Counted from the first letter of the stretch, positions 10,171 through 20,579 are shown. The stretch: DNA of 32,848 nucleotides from Gnetum montanum (GCA_015680685.1 MNCI01023384.1:106115-138962); one strand, 5' to 3'. Numbers and translations are program-made. The notes: generated from the letters alone by a model not told the origin.

Positions 10171-12174
10171 GAAAAAAGAATGCAAAACTATTTAAAAGAT
10201 GCATGGAACCAACCAATCCACTTATTAGCTCTGGTCTTGCCTTTATTCTTAGTCATGGGGGAGTGCCTCATCCTAAATCAAGAACTAATAAGTGTTTTTC
10301 ATCTTTTTTTTGTTTTACATTTTTTATCATTTTCCTATTTCTTCCAAAATTTTCCTATTCTTCATATGTTTTTCATTTCTTAATATTCTTCTTTTCTTTA
10401 TATTTTTTTCTTTTCTTGAGTCATTTTCTTTATATTTTTCTTAATAATATTGATAGTTATGATGCAGAAGTCAATGCTATGTTCTGGGTTTTTGTGTTAT
10501 GCTATCAAGATGATTAGGTAAGTAATTGTGTAAGGTAGTAAGATCACTTCATCCATCCTCCAATTATTTGAATAAAAGGTCTTTGTCATGAAAGTAATTT
10601 GGTTCTTCTTTCATGAAACTAAAATAAATTAATGATCATTGCACCTTAAAGAAAGAGGGAAAAGACCAAGTGGGAATGATAAAGGATATAACCTTAAGGG
10701 TACTTGCTTGGTTCTCTTCTTAACTTCCTTTGTGTGGTTTATGACTCCTCTAGGAACATATCATCACTCCTCTATCGACCAATAAATAGAAAGCTATGTC
10801 TTTGCATGGTGTGGTTCCCATTTAAAAAAAATATAAAACTCAAGAAAAGAAAAAAGAAAAAAGAAAATTCAACACAATAATGGGAATTCAAAGTACACCC
10901 CTTAGACCCAGTAATGTGCTATAGGCAATGGTTATGGGGTTGGAAAGATATGTCATCCATGCATGAAGGCAACCCTCTAACTAAGGCCCTTTCTTCCTTC
11001 TTCTCTTTTCTTCTCTTTTTGGAGCGATGATTATTCTTTGTGGTGGTTGTGGGTTCATGATGGTCAACAAGAAGGAACACATCAATGCAAGGTCACTGTT
11101 AGTGGTATGGAATTGGTTTGAAACTTGGATTGATAGGTATGCAGATCATTTTAATCACATTTGACATAAGAACCTATTGTTGACATGGTAAAGCACCTTG
11201 AATCCCAATCTTTGCGATCCATTCTCATTCCATTATTCACCTCACTGCTACTTGCAATTATGCACCTTTTGGTTTTGTGTAGTATAGTGCAACATCCCAA
11301 AAAAGGTAGTTGTGTGTTTTTTTGGAACAAATACATGATCTACATTTAACTTTTGAGGTGCCCATGGACATCTATAAAAGTGGTTATGCAAGGGCATTAT
11401 GGTAGGAGCTTGCTTTGGGGAGGACCCACATGCATAACTATTGTTGATCATGGCTTTGAACTAAACCTCACATCTTCTAGAACATCATTGATAGTTTCTC
11501 TAAATTTATGCATAATTTTGGGACTAATTCTCATCCCTTTCAATTAATTTTTTCCACTTTTCTAATAAAATATCCTTCACATTCCAAAAAATTTCTTGAC
11601 CATCTTCTACATTAGACCTTTGGTTTTACTTATTCGAAAACTTGTGCATTTCTAGAGTTACACTTATTAATCATGGGGGTTGTAGATGTACTTTTTGAAA
11701 TGTTTGAAAATTATAAAAATTTTGCTAACATCCTATTTTCAAACAATGTGATAACTAATAGTAATTAATCAAAATAATGTAAATAGCTTGATGATTTTAG
11801 TTACCTCATAGCCTTGGGCAGAGTACGTTATCATCACCTTGTGCTTAAACCCAAACTAAGGGATTTGAAGAGGGTTAATTATTAAGGAAAATTTATCAAA
11901 AATAAAGTTGATCCTTTGGTGACTGAGGGTAATGATAAAAGGGATGCTTAAGGAAGAAGGTCTTTTGCCAGGCATGGAAACACAGCCAAGAGAGGGATAA
12001 TAGATGGTATGCCCATGGGAAAATAGTAGCACATATAGGATAATAGCTCAAATGTCACATCATTGCTTGATCCATAGGATGATGAGAAAGAAATTTTAGC
12101 CCATCCTTCAAGAATTTTTTGCATAACCAGAGAAGCATTGACATAACAATTAAGGTTGGAAGTCTACCATCGCT
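10171..12174 (+). other. Long non-coding region of element 1
   Basis: It begins with AGTCATGGGGG (10251-10261), followed by a T-rich tract (10290-10450) whose small ORFs are hydrophobic by composition only. It then holds GTCTTTGCATGG (about 10798), GGGAATTCAAAGTACACCCC (10881-10900) and AACTAAGGCCC (10979-10989). The same blocks in the same order occur on the minus strand at 28850-29100, and part of them at 2300-2930. These are sequences that follow pol in the parent family. The pol deletion point is therefore between about 10170 and 10225. ATTATAAAAAT at 11710-11720 sits where the other copies have a TATA box. I see no protein-coding gene here. Confidence 0.65.
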
Positions 12175-12204
12175 AATGGCAACAAGAAGAATCATCTTCA
12201 ATGG
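12175..12204 (+). pseudogene. Stub of the aORF in element 1
   Basis: ATG 12175 gives MATRRIIFNG, matching the start MATRRTII of the minus-strand aORF at 27817. The 35 bases before it also match the other copy (ACAATTAAGGTTGG against minus-strand TGTAATTATAGGTGG). Within a few codons the sequence passes to what is the 3' flank of the aORF in the other copy (AATGTCTATTTAG against AATTATGTCTATAAT). Element 1 has therefore lost nearly the whole aORF by internal deletion. Confidence 0.6.
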
Positions 12205-12430
12205 GTTTTTGAAGACCTTTGCAAATTTTGTAATCTTTAATGTCTATTTAGTATTTTTGTCATTTTATCATTTTGTATGCATCCACTTGAATAAAATTTT
12301 ATAATGCAACACTTTGAGTGAGTCAATAATTAGCATCAATTAATAATCTCATACTTTTTCGATTTTTTTAAAGAAAGCTCAGTCCTATCCTATTAACTTG
12401 AGGACAAGTTTTTAGTTAGTCATGGGGTTA
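12205..12430 (+). other. 3' untranslated region and polypurine tract of element 1
   Basis: The AT-rich run leads through AACTTGAGGACAAGTTTTTA, a sequence common just before the 3' LTR of plant gypsy elements, to TAGTCATGGGGTTA. The short purine run GGGG at 12423-12426 lies 4 bp before the LTR. The corresponding site at 24737-24760 (-) reads ACAAGTTTTCATTCAATCATGGGGGTA-LTR. Confidence 0.75.
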
Positions 12431-13375
12431 TGATGAAGCATGAGTTGGCTAAGATATTGGAGATGCTACATCACATCTACGTTGTAGCATCCTTGTTGGT
12501 GTGTCTTAGTTGAATACTGTATCGTAGATGTGATATTGCAGTTGCATTGATGGGTATGCATCGATGTGATCTTGTTGACGCATTGATGCATACGCATTGA
12601 CATAATGTGTGTTTGAACCTATAAATACATGTGCTCTTGCTATGTATTTAACATTATTTTGGTAATAGAGTAGTCAAATCCTTGTAGTTTTATTTTATCC
12701 TCTTAAAGAACAGTTAGTGAGTGCCCATAGTGTGGATTTGAGTTAGTTGTATGGTATCTTATTCAAGTGGCAATGTATTTGAAAATATTCTAGGAATGAA
12801 AATAAGATCGAGATTGATTCCTATTCATTGAAGTACTTTGAATTAGATTAAATTTACTTTAATGTACTTTGAATTCATGTATGTAGTTAATATTTAGATT
12901 TCCTCATATATTAATCAATTGGTGAAATAAGCATGACTAGTTTTAAGTGTAAACACGTATTCGCTTTGTAATCCTAGCAGCCTTATTGCTTGGTTCGCCT
13001 AGTAGCATAATGCTTGGTAATCCTAATAGTGGATATGTGGGTTTAGGATGTGTACGGTAAGCTGGGAATAGACATTCATCGCCTGTAGGATAGTTTAGAC
13101 TTTATCTTTATGTTGTTAATTAGATTAAATAATTAATTTCTCTATTATTTTTAGGAGTAGCATAAAGTTGAAATAACATCAATAATCATATGTGTCACTT
13201 TGGACTAAACCATATGTGACAAAGCTACCACTAGTCCAAGTGAGAAGACAATGAACTGCGATCAATGCTTAACGATATAGATGCACAACTAGTTCCATCC
13301 ATGGAATTCAATTGGATTGTGTGTGAACACTTATGATTCGTATGGTTGGACATAGGGGGTACCCATTGCTCATTG
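12431..13375 (+). repeat. 3' LTR of element 1
   Basis: It starts TGATGAAGCATGAG and ends GCTCATTG; the last two bases are both transitions from the expected CA. It has the same internal order as the 5' LTR: GTAGATG repeats, TATA (12619-12627), CTTGGTAATCC array (12960-13030), GGAGTAGCATAAAG (13154-13167), ACTAGTCCAAGTGAGAAGAC. The right edge is fixed by the GGGAT duplication. Confidence 0.9.
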
Positions 13376-13380
13376 GGGAT
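13376..13380 (+). other. Target-site duplication of element 1 (right)
   Basis: GGGAT here equals 6670-6674, and completes the Asp codon of the copia protease frame. Confidence 0.9.
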
Positions 13381-13402
13381 GTTGCAAAAGCTCAAATCAA
13401 AT
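13381..13402 (+). pseudogene. Copia protease continuation between elements 1 and 2
   Basis: Joined to the left part at GAT, these bases read V-A-K-A-Q-I-K, in line with the FGD-N-x-K-x-K-I-x-G stretch that follows the active site in plant copia protease. It is short, so this is a supported inference rather than proof. Confidence 0.55.
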
Positions 13403-15301
13403 TTTTGGTACATTTCTGGCCATTTCATGGAATAGGCTTTATAAGGTTGTAGTGTTGGAAGTAAATTATCATTGAAAAGAAAGAAGAGCTTAAGACTGAA
13501 ACAAGATTCCATGCTAGAAGAAGAGAGGGTTCCTGAGCCAAAGAGTTGTGGAGGTATTAAAGCTTGAACAATGGTTTATGTTTCTTAAAGTATTTCCAAA
13601 TGCCCATGTAATAAGCTCAAAAAGATCTTTGGAATAATAACTTTTGCGGATTATAAAATCTAGTTGAATGAACAAGCTTAACTTATTACTTTAAAATAAA
13701 AGCTTTAGTTCTAGTTCCTTTTTGGCTCTAGCACATAAGCTCTTGTTTAATTAAAGTCCTAAAATTTCAAAAGGAACAAGATGAGCTATGCGAAGGGTAT
13801 TAGATTTTAGCGATGGAAAATCCTGTAAGAAACAAGCTTCATTGCATTAACTTTAAACCTAATGCTCTAATTAGCTGTAGTTTATTTTACTTTTAGTTCC
13901 ACCATAGCTCCATACAATAAGGATTTGAGATTATGAAGGTAGAGAAGGCTTAGCAAAGATATTTAGGCTTTAAAACGAAAAGGAAAGGAAGCTTCATAAG
14001 ACATTATCAATGCATCCAACTTATTATGAGTGTTATGACTGCAATGGCTTGAAGAATAACTTAGCATAAATATGTTGGCCTCCTAAGCTATTTTGATCAA
14101 GATTTGGTATGGTAACTTTAGATAAGTGATGAAAAGTATAAGCTACACTATTATGCATAATAAGGAGGGGAAAAAATCTTATAAGCTTTGTTGGATTGGT
14201 CTAATAAAGAGCTTGTAGGTGTTCATGGATTCTCATATAGATGAGATTCACCCATTTAGGTGCTTAAAAAGCACATCATAGTCTTTCAAACCCACATCAG
14301 CTTTATCACACATCAGCTTTCCACATTAATCTAGAGCTAAGCATTTGTCAAACTTGCACTATACAAGTGCACCCCTCCACAGCAACATGCTAATGAGCTT
14401 TTTCATAAGAATTATTTTCGTCGCTATAGACCACTCTACCATGTGGGAAGTTGCTACATTAGCATCTAGATTAAGCTTTTTATTTTTATCTAGATGAATT
14501 TTTTAGCCTCTATCGCGTCATCTTCTGTACACATTAGCATGATATGAGTAGTGCCACATTAGCAACTAGAGGAATCACATTTTCTTTTAGATGGATTCTG
14601 CTTCATCTGCCATGTCATCTTCTACAAATATTAGCGTGACATCAAAGTATGCCACATCAGCACCTCATACATGTTAGCTAAAGGTTAAGTTAGTGTATCA
14701 TATCAACATTGCCATGTCAGCTTCTATCATGTCATCGTGATGTTGGCAAGCTACCACGTTAGCTTCTAGAGGTGGCTCATAAGGGTGATTACTAGCTCGA
14801 TGAATCCATTTTTCCACATTAGCATATGTCATGTCAGCATGACTTTGATGTCATGTTAGCTCATAGAACTAGGTTGTGAATTAAAAATTTAGTCCTACAA
14901 GATCGCTCTGCCATGTCATTAGTGCAACAATGACTTTGCCACTTTAGCTTCCTTCCACGTTAGCTTTCTGAGTTAGTTTGAATCGTGAAATTCTACTCTA
15001 CAAACCAGCTTTACCATGTAAGCTCGAACACATTAGTGTATGCAACAGTAGTAGTAGTGAATTCATTGTGATGTTAGCACTAGCATGCGTAGCCTTTTTG
15101 TGAAGATAAAATTTAGCTTCATGAACTAGCTCTACCACCTCAAGATAGCACCATGTCATCATTGTCACATCAACACCCTACCACATCAACACATAGAGCT
15201 CATTCATGAGATCACATTCTAGCCTTATTAAAGAGTACATTAGGCTCGGTCCATTGAATTAAATCATTAAAAGATGTGCTATTATAAGAAGTTACTCAGC
15301 A
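13403..15301 (+). repeat. Left long repeat (5' LTR, at least this part) of element 2
   Basis: It begins TTGGTACATTTCTGGCC (13405) and is followed throughout by a near match at 17856-19761, ending ...GTTACTCAGCA. The second half (14270-15200) is full of short degenerate CCACATCAGC / CATGTCATC / CATTAGCATGA repeats. No long coding frame is present. Confidence 0.8.
14270..15200 (+). repeat. Degenerate CCACATCAGC-type short repeats
   Basis: Variants of CCACATCAGC, CCATGTCAGC, CACATTAGC and ATGACATCA recur dozens of times, mixed with CATCTAGAT and CTCATAGAAC. The same occurs at 18740-19640 in the right repeat. There, a 25-bp unit ending CAATAGTGCCACAT is doubled (about 18994-19043), whereas the left repeat has one copy. 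Confidence 0.7.
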
Positions 15302-15539
15302 GTTAGAAATTAAAAAACATTAAAAATAAATTCAATGAACCATGCTCTCTTAAGGGAATGTGGTCATCATTAAAGGAGCTCAAAATATGGAGGATTTGTA
15401 GGATGGTTATCCCATGTCCTATATGAACAGGACACTTGGAAAATATAACATTTAATATCTAGGGTAGTTGCAACTAAATTTTTGTAGTGGTTGTAACTAA
15501 GTTTAATTTCCCATGATGTTGTAACTACCAAGAAGTCAT

Positions 15540-15548
15540 TATAAAAAG
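15540..15548 (+). promoter_or_regulatory. TATA box near element 2 left repeat
   Basis: TATAAAAAG is followed about 30 bp downstream by a purine-rich run. It sits 240 bp after the point where the two long repeats stop matching. If real, it argues that the 5' LTR extends past 15301. Confidence 0.5.
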
Positions 15549-15750
15549 AGATTTAAGGGTGGAATAAGGAGGGGAGGGGAAATTTAGAAGAAAGATTGAG
15601 GATTACTTTAAGAATGGATTTCTAATTACATCATCAATTCAGATGCTTTGTTTAAATCCTATGAGTTCTTTTCTTCTCATTTTTCTTAGTTGCTTAGCTA
15701 ATAGTTTAGATAGTACTATGCTTGGCATTTAATTTTGGGATTTTCTAATT

Positions 15751-16190
15751 GATCTTATAGCTCTATTTTCTTGTAATTCTAGACTTCTATTAGTTAGCCA
15801 TGTAAGAGGTTATATTTTCCTTTGAAAAGCATCTTGAGAAATTTAATAGTAATGTCTTTATGAAATTTCTTGTTCGAGTCTAGAGGGTTTAGAAAATCTT
15901 TGATCTTTTGAGTTAACTCGAAATAACTTCAAATTTTAAAGTTTTCTTTCATGTTCAATCTTTAAATAGTTATACCTTTTTTGATAGCTATATTATTGCA
16001 ATTCTTGAAAACTATTAACTAGCCATATAATAGCTTGTATTTTGTCCTTTACAAAGTGTTCTAGTAGGTTAATAGGAGTGTCTTTTACGAAACTACTTAT
16101 TGAGCTCAGAGGATTTGGACAATTTGTAACACTTTGGGTTGAACTGAAATAGCTGAATTTTAAAGTGTTTTCTCATGTTCATTTTATCTC
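15751..16190 (+). repeat. Two-copy ~210-bp tandem duplication
   Basis: 15751-15960 and 15983-16190 share the order GATxxTATAGCT, TTAACTAGCCAT/TTAGTTAGCCAT, TAGTAATGTCTTT/AGGAGTGTCTTTTACGAA, GAGTT-ACTCGAAATA, and TTTTAAAG-TTTTCT--CATGTTCA. They are well diverged. Confidence 0.6.
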
Positions 16191-17073
16191 ACTTAAATGT
16201 TTGAGATTCTACATAAATCTGCTTTCTTTTTTCTTCTCTTTTAAAGTCCATTGAATCTTGCTCTATTTCTAACTTTCTTATGGATCTTTCTTTGGGAAAA
16301 ATTAGGAGTAGATTTCTAAAAAATTGTGCTTAAGCATTTTGGTGAAATTTTATTTGTTTTAAGCAATGTACTATAGAAACTGTATAGAATAAGTGACTTG
16401 ACAAAATAGGAGCCTTTAATGACTTACAATATTCAACAAGGTTAGCTGGAATTTTGAATTAATAACCAGTTTCAGTTTTATACATAAACTCAATCATTTC
16501 AACATTTATAACAGCAAACACACATTTACACTTAGTTTGCTATATTACCACTAAGTTTAATTAGAGGTATTTGGGCCTTGGTGTTTCTAGAGACCATCAA
16601 AGATCTAAACTAAAGTTTGAAGGAAGACCTTTGTTTCTTATGATTCTAGTCACAAGATTGAGGTAAATGTTGGTAATTCCAAATGATTGTCAATAGTTCT
16701 TTTTTGTCCTAGAAGGAGGACAAGAAAATTTGTTACCTAAGTTCATAAGTTAACAACTTATTACATTCAAAGAGCCTAATAGTGCTAGTGCACCAATAGT
16801 TCTTTTTGGCACTAGAAGGAGGGTAAGTAAGTTAGCTATTATTTTGAGTTATTGATTGAAAAAATTGGTAACTTAGAAGATTTCAGAAGTCTTAAAGAAT
16901 TTTTTGATTATAAGACTGATTATTTATTGAAAGAAAAATAGAAAAGAGTTTTGAGTTTGGAACAAGTAGTGGAGTAAAAACTAGAAGGATAAGGAATTCA
17001 CCTCTTTTGTTTGGGTTATCAATCTTTAGAGGAAGGATGAAGAAATATAAGAGTTTAGTCATCAAAAGAAATC

Positions 17074-17641
17074 CTAATAGGATGGAAAATTCACAAAAAA
17101 TGAATCCTTGACAAGGAGTTACACCATTAGGATTTCAAAATTACAACGATATTTCTAAAGTAGTTTACAAATATTTGCCTAAGCCTTTTATTCTTGGAGA
17201 AGCTTAATTAGATGAAGGATACTTCCACATGCTTGAGTTAGCTTTAGCTCATGTAAATATTCAACACCAAGGCCAAGCTTATAGGTTTTTTGTAGCAAAT
17301 TTAAAGGATATGGCTCAAATTTGGTATTCAAACTTGTCAAGAAATAGTATTTCAAGTTGGGATGATGTGAAAAGCCTTTTCTTGGCTCATTTTGGTAATT
17401 AGTTGGATCAACAGAAATTGTACTATGGGCTAGTACAAGATAGAAAAATGGTTAAGAAGAAAGTTTTGGGTAATAATGCTGCAAAGTATAACGTGGGGGC
17501 TAAAGAAGTGGAAACACTGATAAAACAAGAGGAAGAGAAGAAAGCTTGGATTACAGTAGAAATCAAGTATAATAGAATCTAGGATAAGAGGAGTGCTAAG
17601 AGGGTTACTTTGAACATTCTCTTCCCTTCTTCTGTATAGCT
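17074..17641 (+). pseudogene. gag remnant of element 2
   Basis: One frame runs about 190 codons with only a few stops. It shows GFQNYNDISKVVYKYLPKPF, then YFHMLELALAHVN and AYRFFVANLKDMAQIWYSNL, then NSISSWDDVKSLFLAHFG. This is the Retrotrans_gag core (A-x-x-W-Y-x-x-L, S-I-S-x-W-D-x-x-x-x-x-F-x-x-x-F). It then turns into a Lys/Glu-rich tail and stops at TAG 17637-17639. No zinc knuckle follows and no pol is present. The sequence is only distantly like the element 1 gag. Premature stops (17104, 17206, 17400, 17579) mark it as a pseudogene. The start is not certain; 17074 is the Met of MENSQKMNP. Confidence 0.8.
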
Positions 17642-17840
17642 TATGCTATGGCTTCACTTGTATAGTTTTCATTTATATTTCTTTGAAATGAGGTTTTTAT
17701 ACCATCGATGAGGATTTTTCTCAAAAAAGACTTACTGTTTTCCACTGTAATTAGTTCAATAAAAAGCTTTAATTATAATTAAATTTAGGTAATATTTTTT
17801 AGTTTAAAATAAGGCTTGCATAAGTTTCTTTAATCATTTT

Positions 17841-17855
17841 AAGGAGGGCAAGAAA
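17841..17855 (+). other. Polypurine tract of element 2
   Basis: AAGGAGGGCAAGAAA directly precedes TGTTGGTACA, the start of the right long repeat. It is the expected plus-strand primer for reverse transcription. Confidence 0.75.
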
Positions 17856-19761
17856 TGTTGGTACATTTTTGGCCATTTCATAGAGTAAACTTTATAAGGT
17901 TGTAGCGTTGGAAGTAAATTATCACTGAAAAGAAAGAAGAGCTTAAGACTGAAATGAGATTCCATGCTAAAAGAAGAGAGGGTTCCTAAGCTAAAGAGCT
18001 ATGGAGGTATTAAAGCTTGAACAATGGTTTATGTTCCTTGAAGTATTTCCAAATGCTCGTGTAATAAGCTCAAAAAGATCTTTGGAATAATAGCTTTTGT
18101 AGATTATAAAATCTAGTTGAACAAAGGAGCTTAACTTATTACTTTAAAATAAAAGCTTTAGTTCCAGTTTGTTTTGGGCTCTAGCACATAAGCTATTTTT
18201 TAATTAGAGTCCTAAAATTATAAATGGAACATGATTAACTATGCTAAGGTTATTAGAAGTAGAAATTATTTTAGCCATGGAAAATCCTATAGGAAACAAG
18301 CTTCATTGCACTCACTTTAAACCTAATGCTTCCATTAGCTGTAGTTTATTTCAATTTTAGTTTCGCCATTAGCTTCATACAATAAGGATTCGAGATTATG
18401 AAGGTAGAGAAGGCTTAGCAAAGATATTTAAGCTCTAAAAATAAAAGGAAAGGAAGCTTCATAAGACATTATCAGTGCATCCAACTTATTAGGAGTGCTA
18501 TGATCGTAATGGCTTGAAGAATATCTTAGTGCAAATACATTGGTCTTCTAAGCTATTTTGATCAAGCTTTGGTATGGAAACTTTAGATAAATGATGAAAT
18601 TCTAAGTTGCAATATTATGCATAATAATGAGCAAAAACATCTCGTAAGCTTTGTGGGATTAGTTTGATAAAGAGCTTGTAGGTGTTAATGGATTCTCATA
18701 TAGATGAGATTCATCCATTTAGATGCTTAAAAAGCACATCGTGATCTTTTGACACCATATTAGCTTTACCACACATAAGCATTCCATGTTAATCTAGAGC
18801 TAAGAATTTGTCAAACCTAAGCTATACATGATCACCTCTCCGCATTAGCATGTTAATGAGTTTGTTCATAAGAATGATTTTTGCTACTTAGACCATCATG
18901 TCACATGGCAAGCTACCACATCAGCATCTAGATTAAGCTTGTTTTTCTATCTAGATGAGATTTTTAGCCTTTTTCACATCATCTTCGATCCACATCAGCA
19001 TGACCTCAATAGTGCCACATCATCATGACATCAATAGTGCCACATTAGCAACTAGAGGAATTGCATTTTCATCTAGATGGATTCAGCTTCATCTGCCATG
19101 TCATCTTCTACAAACGTCATCATGACATCAACATATGCGATGTCAACACCTTGTACATGTCATGGAGAGGTCAAGTTAGTATACCATATTGGCATTGCCA
19201 TGTCAACTTCTATCACATCATCATGATGTTGGCACACTACCACATTAACTTCTAAAGGTGGCTCGTAAGAGTGATTGCTAGCTTGATGAATTTCTTCTAC
19301 CACATTAACAAATGCCATGTCAACACAACTTTTATGTCATGTTAGCTCATAGAACTAGGTTGTGAAGTAAAAATTTAGCCCTACAAGATTACTTTAGCTA
19401 CCTACGACGCTAACTTTTTAAGTTAGTTTGAAGGATGAAATATCTCTCTACAAACTAGCTTTGCCACATAAGCTTTGACACATCAGTGTATGCCATGATA
19501 GTAATAATGACATCATCGTGACATCAGCATTATGCCATGTCAACATGCATAGCTATTTTGTGAAGATAAAATTTAACTTCATGAACTAGCTTTGCCACCT
19601 TACCATAGCACCACATCATCACCATCACATCAACACCCTACCATGTCAGCACATAAAGCTCATTCATGAGGCCACATTCTAGCCTCATTAAAGAGTAAAT
19701 GAGGCTCAGTTCATTGAATCAAATCATTAAAAAGCATGTTGTTATAAGAAGTTACTCAGCA
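17856..19761 (+). repeat. Right long repeat (3' LTR) of element 2
   Basis: It starts TGTTGGTACATTTTTGGCC and matches 13403-15301 to ...GTTACTCAGCA, with weak identity to about 19770. It carries the extra 25-bp tandem near 19000. The small ORF at 19061-19255 is not supported. Confidence 0.8.
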
Positions 19762-20579
19762 ATTAGAAATGTTATAGGTATATATTTAGCTTCCAACATT
19801 AATCTATTACCAAAGCTTATATATATTTAGCTTAAAATGTTATAGGTAATTAGAGAAGCTAAATGTGTCAGTATCTTGGAAATTTTGTGGTGCTTTTTTC
19901 TTCTCTTTGTAAAACATTTTAAGTTAGGACATAGACAACTTCAGAAAGCTCTTCTTAGTTCTTGAGTAATAGCTTTTGCTCTACTTGAATGCTTAGTTGT
20001 TTGATTGCTAATGACTCTATGTTTTAAAATCTTAAATAGGCTTCTCCATTAATAGCGAAAGCTTCATTTTTAATTTCCTCCCTTGGGGATAGGTTGTTTC
20101 AATAAGCTCTCGATACATGTCATAAGTATTGATTTTGCTAAGCTACTCTATTATTGCTATTAATAACTATAGGCTTAATGTGAAATGCTTAGCTCATCTT
20201 TTATTAATCTAGCTCTTAATCCTTTCTTAATAGTGATTAAGTTGATACTTCATATTACTATTTTTTAGGTTCTACTAGCAAACGTTTTTAACCTTTTCAT
20301 TCTACGAATGCTGACATGGCAGTTAAAAGCCAAATAGTTACAAGAGATTACTCTCTTTTTGCTAATATCATTTAAGTTATTAGAGTAGGAAATCAAATTT
20401 CTTTTTGATTCTACAAAATCTTTGTTGTTGTCTCTTTTAATTAGACTTTAGTATTTCTTAATTCTCTTTTTTCTTATTCATGACTTGTTGAGTTAGATTG
20501 TGATTAAGTATATGTATGCATTCAACAAGTTTCATGTTTAAATTTCTCAATTAGAGTTGTTTTTATATCTTATTATATC
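19762..20579 (+). other. Unassigned AT-rich DNA
   Basis: No gene or clear element domain is seen. ATGTTATAGGTA occurs twice (19769-19780, 19837-19848), with ATATATTTAGCTT beside each, indicating a small local duplication at the edge of element 2. The expected continuation of the copia protease was not found here. Confidence 0.4.

Larger units (their letters stand above)
6675..13375 (+). mobile_element. Element 1: complete gag-only gypsy-type LTR retrotransposon
   Basis: The element has two LTRs with TGATGA...TCATCA-type ends, a tRNA-Asp-type primer site, a gag pseudogene, a long non-coding region, a polypurine tract (CATGGGG) and a matching GGGAT target duplication. It is 6.7 kb long and has no protease, RT, RNase H or integrase. 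It is therefore a non-autonomous element (TR-GAG or LARD-like) that would have relied on pol from a relative, such as the one whose integrase remains at 2988-3780. The LTRs have diverged clearly, so the insertion is old. Confidence 0.9.
15302..17073 (+). other. Leader of element 2, non-coding
   Basis: It contains TATAAAAAG at 15540-15548, a purine-rich stretch (GGAGGGGAGGGGAAATTTAG near 15570), a tandem duplication (15751-16190) and two copies of an AGAAGGAGG(A/G)(C/T)AAG motif (about 16711 and 16813). It probably holds the rest of the 5' LTR plus untranslated leader. No host gene is seen. Confidence 0.5.
13403..19761 (+). mobile_element. Element 2: gag-only LTR retrotransposon with long LTRs
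   Basis: Direct repeats of about 1.9 kb (13403-15301 and 17856-19761) flank 2.5 kb that holds a gag remnant and, before the right repeat, the purine-rich tract AAGGAGGGCAAGAAA. No pol is seen. The right repeat stops matching at about 19770, and no clean target duplication was found. A canonical TATAAAAAG lies outside the repeated part at 15540, so the true LTR may be longer and the right one truncated. It lies 22 bp from the end of element 1. Confidence 0.75.

Noticed and set aside
10168-10517. Two overlapping hydrophobic small ORFs
   Set aside because: They lie in the T-rich tract and their Phe/Leu/Ile content follows from base composition; the colinear tracts on the minus strand at 2720-2930 and 29520-29650 give equally meaningless ORFs.
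11151-11547. Minus- and plus-strand ORFs of 61-67 codons
   Set aside because: They lie in the non-coding spacer of element 1; codon pattern and homologous positions in the other copies do not support a protein.
14270-15200. CRISPR-like or satellite array
   Set aside because: The units are short, degenerate and irregularly spaced, and lie within an LTR of a plant-type retrotransposon; there are no constant repeats with unique spacers.
16568-16590. Possible primer-binding site TTTGGGCCTTGGTG for element 2
   Set aside because: The match to any tRNA 3' complement is too weak, and there is no paired LTR end to support it.
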